Below the pieces are notes generated by a model, which worked only from the letters and a program-made list of their open reading frames with translations, was not told the origin of the DNA and did not search any database. A DNA stretch of 10,046 bases from Verrucomicrobiota bacterium (GTDB taxonomy: Bacteria; Verrucomicrobiota; Verrucomicrobiia; Opitutales; Opitutaceae), in NCBI GenBank assembly GCA_003694825.1, contig RFJS01000003.1:1-10046 (forward strand). The letters are read 5' to 3'. Below are positions 6,594 to 10,046 of this stretch, piece by piece (the stretch's first letter is position 1; each line of letters starts with the position of its first letter). The position numbers and the translations under genes were made by a program.

Positions 6594-8349
6594 GGTCGAA
6601 ATCCGTCGGCTCCCGCGCTGTTTCTCCGCTGCCGCCTCTCCGATCCGCTCTCCGGGCAAAACCGAAAACAACCGCCGCCACGCCGAGGAGCAACGCCGTG
6701 GCGGCCGCCAGCGTCGCCCCGTCCTCGCGATCGCGGATGGCGAGCCCGCCGGTCACCAGGCCGAGCAACACGAGCGTGACACCCACCATCTTCGCGGGAA
6801 GCGTTGAGACGGGTACGGCTGCGCGCTCGCGAAACGCCCGGCGGGCCGCCTGCACCCGCGCCCAGCCCGGATGTTCCTCGCGGGCGAGACCCTCGCACAC
6901 CGCCAGCATGGCCAGCGGGACGATGATGCCCGGGAAGAGATCCGCCACCCGACGGTGCGCCGCCACCCAGTCGGCGAGCGGCCGCAGCGGCTCCAGGCCG
7001 GCAAGCCCCTCCCAGCTCATGCCGAACTTCACCACCACCGCCGCGCCAAACCCCGCCAGCGTCGTCGCCCACACCGCGCCGATCCCGATGCGTCGCGAAA
7101 ACAATCCCCAGATCGTCGGCAGCACCAACGGTCCGGTGAGCAGGGTCGTCAGGTCGATGATAAACGTCGTGTATCCGTAACGTGGAATCAACAACGCCCC
7201 CGCCATCACCACGCCTCCGAGGAGCATGGTGAAGAGGCGCCCCACGAGCACGAGTTCCCGCTCCGGGGCGTCCGGCCGGAAGAGCCGTCGATAAAACTCC
7301 TGGGTGAAAGCCCCGGCAAAGACGTTGAGTTGCGAGGTGGCGGCGCTCGCCGTCGCCGAAGCCATCGCCGCCACCATCAACCCCATCATGCCCGCCGGCA
7401 GCACCATCCCGCACGCCAGGATATAGGCCTGCTCCGGATCCGCCTGCCCGGGACGCAGCACCCGAAAGACCAGTGCGGGCAACATCCAGAAGAGCGGACT
7501 GACCAGATACAGCACGCCAAACAGCCACGCCGCCTTCCGCGCATCCCGCACCGTGGGCACACAGGTATAGCGCTGCACGAAGCTCCACTCGCCGCCGATC
7601 TTGAAGAAGTGGATCACGACCCATCCGGTGAGGAACCACCAGCCAAAATCACCCGACACCGGAGCCGCGAATCCCTCGGGGAGCGCGTCGACAAACGCCC
7701 CCCATCCCCCCACCCGTCCCACGATCAGCGGCACCACGCACAGCACGGACACGGTCAAGATGACGAACTGCAGCACATCGGTGATCAGCACCGCCCAGAG
7801 GCCGCCCAGAAATGTGACCAGGATCACCACCAGGCACAGCGTGACCGACAAGAACGCCACCGAGAGATGCCCCGTCTCCGAGTCCGCGAACAGATGGGTG
7901 GCCGGAAGCGGCACGAGCGCACAGACGATCTTCGAAAGCGCATAGATCGCCCCGCCGACGGCGAAGATCCCGATCGTCCCCTGAAACCATGTATAAAACT
8001 GCACGATCGATCCGCCGAACCGCAGCCGGAGAAAGGCCGGAGCCGAATCCACGCCCAGGCGCCGCCACACACCGGCGACGAGCCACCCCACCAGCAGGGC
8101 CGAAACCCCATAGCACATGTTGATCGCCACGGCGACGAACCCCTTCTCATAGGCGATGCCGCCCCAGACCACGAACGTGCCGGCCGAAAACATCGTCATG
8201 AAGCCGGACAGCCCGGAGACCCACCACGGCGACCGCCCACCCGCCGCGAACATCTCCCGCGAGTTCTTCATCCGGCTGGCGAAAACCATCCCCGCGGCAA
8301 CCATGCCCACGAGGTAGAAAACCAGCACGAAATAGTCGGCAAATTGCAT
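6586..8349 (-). CDS. Sodium:solute symporter (SSS family)
   Basis: A 587-residue inner-membrane permease that would import a solute, probably a sugar or uronate, using the sodium gradient. It begins MQFADYFVLV with no cleaved signal and has about 14-15 hydrophobic segments, compared with 13-14 usual for the family. Family-like stretches are FAAGGRSPWWVSGLSGFMT (34-52), MFSAGTFVVWGG (53-64), GLWAVLITDVLQF (183-195), GGEWSFVQRYTC (252-263) and the serine/threonine-rich AAMASATASAATSQLNVFAG (327-346), which corresponds to the region holding a sodium site in characterised members. A charged loop (about 488-518) and two further helices close the protein, ending in a hydrophilic tail. It starts 42 bp after the first sulfatase ends and overlaps the oxidoreductase start by 8 bp, so the three genes are probably one transcript. 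A GGAG lies about 18 bases before the ATG, too far to be a convincing ribosome site. Family sure, substrate unknown. Confidence 0.94.
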   Translation of the reverse strand: MQFADYFVLVFYLVGMVAAGMVFASRMKNSREMFAAGGRSPWWVSGLSGFMTMFSAGTFVVWGGIAYEKGFVAVAINMCYGVSALLVGWLVAGVWRRLGVDSAPAFLRLRFGGSIVQFYTWFQGTIGIFAVGGAIYALSKIVCALVPLPATHLFADSETGHLSVAFLSVTLCLVVILVTFLGGLWAVLITDVLQFVILTVSVLCVVPLIVGRVGGWGAFVDALPEGFAAPVSGDFGWWFLTGWVVIHFFKIGGEWSFVQRYTCVPTVRDARKAAWLFGVLYLVSPLFWMLPALVFRVLRPGQADPEQAYILACGMVLPAGMMGLMVAAMASATASAATSQLNVFAGAFTQEFYRRLFRPDAPERELVLVGRLFTMLLGGVVMAGALLIPRYGYTTFIIDLTTLLTGPLVLPTIWGLFSRRIGIGAVWATTLAGFGAAVVVKFGMSWEGLAGLEPLRPLADWVAAHRRVADLFPGIIVPLAMLAVCEGLAREEHPGWARVQAARRAFRERAAVPVSTLPAKMVGVTLVLLGLVTGGLAIRDREDGATLAAATALLLGVAAVVFGFARRADRRGGSGETAREPTDFDHE

Positions 8350-8391
8350 GGGTCCGTCCCGAACGGTCTCCGCAATCCCGGTTCCGTCCGT

Positions 8392-10046
8392 TCAATCCCC
8401 GGCCACGGGAGGGCGCGCCGCCTGCCACCCCGCTCGCAGCTGGCGCAGGAGCGTCTCCACTTTGTCCGGACGCTCCCCGGCGATGTTCCGCGTCTCCCCG
8501 GGATCCACCCGGTGGTCGTAGAGCTCCACCGCCAGCGGCTCCCGGTCCGGGTGCGCCGTATCGAGCCAGGCGACAAAACGGTAGCGGTCCGTCCGCATCG
8601 CATACCCCATGAGCCGATGTTCGAAAAGCTCCCGGTCCCATCGCTCGCCGCACTCGGCCCGGATGCGGCCCTCGACCGCCTCGATGAGCGGACCGAAAAA
8701 GGTCTCGCGCATGGCCGGCCGCAGCGGAAAGGCCCCCCACTCCCGCAGAGCCGGCGCCGGAAACTGGCTGAAGGCGGCCGTCTTCCACCGCCGGCCGGGA
8801 TCGCGAATCAACGGCGCGAAGCTCACCCCCTCGAGGTGCGCTGGCAAGGGCAGGCCGGCCAGCTCACAGAGGGTCGGATAGATATCGACGAGCTCGACGA
8901 GCGCGTCCGTCCGCCGGCCCCGGCTCGAGGCCGGCATGCCGGGGGTGCGCACCAGCAGCGGCACCCGCGTCGCGATCTCGTAGTTGGTCGCCTTGCCCCA
9001 GATCCCCATGTCGTCGAGGTGGTAGCCATGGTCGCTCCAGACGATGACGATGGTGTTGTCGCGCACACCGGCCGCATCGAGCGCATCGAGCATCCGCCCC
9101 AATTGCGCGTCCACGTAGCTGACACAGGCGAGATAGGCGTGCATCAGCGTGCGTTCCAGCTCCGGGTCGAACTCGCCCGCTTTCGGAATGCCGTGGCGCA
9201 CACGCAGCTCGAAGGAGGCGTGCAGGGCAACCGCCGGCGCTCCCTCCGGAGGCTCCGCGCGCGCCGGCAGCGGCAGCGCGTCACGGTCATAAAGATCCCA
9301 ATACTTCTTCGGCGCGACCCAGTTGAGATGCGGCTTGTTGAACCCGAGCGCGAGAAAGAAGGGCTTCTCCGGCGTCTTCACGAGCTCCTCGAGCGTGGCG
9401 ATGGCGAGGTCGGTATTGTAGCCATCGATATAGGTGTTGTCCGGCACATCCGCGCACTCGAAGGCCGGACCCATCGCCAGTCCGTACCGCGCCACCGGAC
9501 CGTATTTCGCGAACATCGCCTTTCTCGAGGCTTCCGTCAGGCGGCGGTTTTCCGGGAGCGCGAAGCCGTCGGGCGCAACCTCGTCGCGCGTCGGCAGGCG
9601 GTGCCTCGCGGGCTGCTCATTCCACGAGATCTCGTCGCGGTCACCGTGATGAAAGATCTTCCCGCAATAGACGGTGCGGTATCCGTGGGCACCGAAGTAT
9701 TGCGGCAGCGTGACGATGTCGGGGTTCAGTTCCCGAATCTTTACATAGTTGTGGGTTATGCCGATCGTGTCCGGCCGGGCGCCGGTCAGGAGGCTCGCCC
9801 GCGAAGGACCACAGATCGCCTGCTGGCAATACGCGCGCTCGAACAGGAGCCCCTCGGCCGCCAGTCGGTCGAAGTTCGGCGTCACCGCAACTTTCGAACC
9901 GTAGCAGCCCAGCTCCGTCCGGAGGTCATCGACCGCGATGAAGAGGATGTTGGGCCGGTCGGCCGCCACGACACCGTCCGGCGCCGCCATGGCTGCCGCC
10001 ACGCCGACGCAAGCCCCCAGGAGGAGACGAAAGATCCCGCGGCGGC
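8392..10046 (-). CDS. Secreted iduronate-2-sulfatase-like sulfatase (5' partial)
   Basis: A type I, cysteine-type sulfatase that would remove sulfate from a glycan outside the cytoplasm. The frame stays open to the right edge and reads RRGIFRLLLGACVGVAAAM before AAPDGVVAADRPN, a signal peptide whose first residues are missing. An internal GTG at 10002 would give 536 residues but would cut this signal in half. Numbered from that GTG, motifs are D25-D26 in AVDDLRTELGCYG, CGPSRASLLTG with formylglycine cysteine C64, GKIFHHG (114-120), NKPH (222-225), SDHG (323-326), WGKATN (335-340) and MGYAMRTDRYRF (465-476). This set resembles iduronate-2-sulfatase (SulfAtlas S1_7-like, assigned by recall). 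It is a clear paralogue of the sulfatase part of the fusion at 1120-4542, but ends soon after the core (GETRNIAGERPD) and has no FG-GAP region. It heads the visible gene cluster. Exact substrate unknown; other sulfated uronates or hexoses are possible. Confidence 0.93.
   Translation of the reverse strand, partial: RRGIFRLLLGACVGVAAAMAAPDGVVAADRPNILFIAVDDLRTELGCYGSKVAVTPNFDRLAAEGLLFERAYCQQAICGPSRASLLTGARPDTIGITHNYVKIRELNPDIVTLPQYFGAHGYRTVYCGKIFHHGDRDEISWNEQPARHRLPTRDEVAPDGFALPENRRLTEASRKAMFAKYGPVARYGLAMGPAFECADVPDNTYIDGYNTDLAIATLEELVKTPEKPFFLALGFNKPHLNWVAPKKYWDLYDRDALPLPARAEPPEGAPAVALHASFELRVRHGIPKAGEFDPELERTLMHAYLACVSYVDAQLGRMLDALDAAGVRDNTIVIVWSDHGYHLDDMGIWGKATNYEIATRVPLLVRTPGMPASSRGRRTDALVELVDIYPTLCELAGLPLPAHLEGVSFAPLIRDPGRRWKTAAFSQFPAPALREWGAFPLRPAMRETFFGPLIEAVEGRIRAECGERWDRELFEHRLMGYAMRTDRYRFVAWLDTAHPDREPLAVELYDHRVDPGETRNIAGERPDKVETLLRQLRAGWQAARPPVAGD

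Noticed and set aside
4722..6671. Longer oxidoreductase starting at 6671
   Set aside because: The extra 26 residues overlap symporter coding sequence, show no conserved feature, and the ATG at 6593 forms a typical stop-start overlap.
5745..6779. 344-codon plus-strand frame opposite the oxidoreductase start region, and similar plus-strand frames at 264-1115 and 3454-4734
   Set aside because: All are antisense to well-supported genes, show low-complexity Arg/Pro/His-rich composition and have no family motifs.
8392..10002. First sulfatase beginning at the GTG at 10002
   Set aside because: The in-frame upstream sequence encodes the charged and hydrophobic part of a signal peptide, so the true start is outside the window.
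1..10046. tRNA, rRNA, CRISPR array, insertion sequence or phage features
   Set aside because: Coding density is high, the two gaps above 100 bp hold no such structure, and no direct repeats, transposase or integrase motifs were seen.

Overview
The window is a GC-rich (roughly 60-65% by eye) bacterial segment. Every convincing gene lies on the minus strand, so transcription runs from the right edge to the left. The gene content points to a free-living or particle-associated member of the PVC group, most likely Verrucomicrobiota, less likely Kiritimatiellota, Lentisphaerota or Planctomycetota. It includes two iduronate-2-sulfatase-like sulfatases, a protein with FG-GAP/VCBS repeats and an ASPIC/UnbV tail, and an FAD_oxidored-type oxidoreductase paired with a sodium:solute symporter. 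The phylum is an inference from gene families; no marker gene is present.

Layout in transcription order (right to left): (1) 10046-8392, a secreted IDS-like sulfatase whose signal peptide runs off the right edge. (2) 8349-6586, a sodium:solute symporter (SSS family), 42 bp downstream. (3) 6593-4722, a cytoplasmic FAD-dependent oxidoreductase with a C-terminal beta-sandwich-like extension; its start codon overlaps the symporter stop by 8 bp. (4) 4721-4543, a 179-bp gap with two GC-rich hairpins and no gene. (5) 4542-1120, a 1140-residue secreted protein joining a second IDS-like sulfatase to a seven-motif FG-GAP region and an ASPIC/UnbV domain. (6) 1119-1005, a 115-bp gap with one short hairpin. 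(7) 1004-1, a sugar-porter MFS transporter cut by the left edge.

Together the genes look like part of a locus for using a sulfated, probably uronic-acid-containing, glycan. The two sulfatases would remove sulfate esters outside the cytoplasm. The symporter and the sugar porter would import the released sugars. The oxidoreductase, translationally coupled to the symporter, would act on an imported sugar or related compound. No glycoside hydrolase, polysaccharide lyase, sulfatase-maturation enzyme or regulator is present, so the locus probably continues beyond one or both edges. The most unusual item is the sulfatase/FG-GAP/ASPIC fusion, whose propeller-like region carries an extra segment of about 130 residues between the fifth and sixth calcium-loop motifs.
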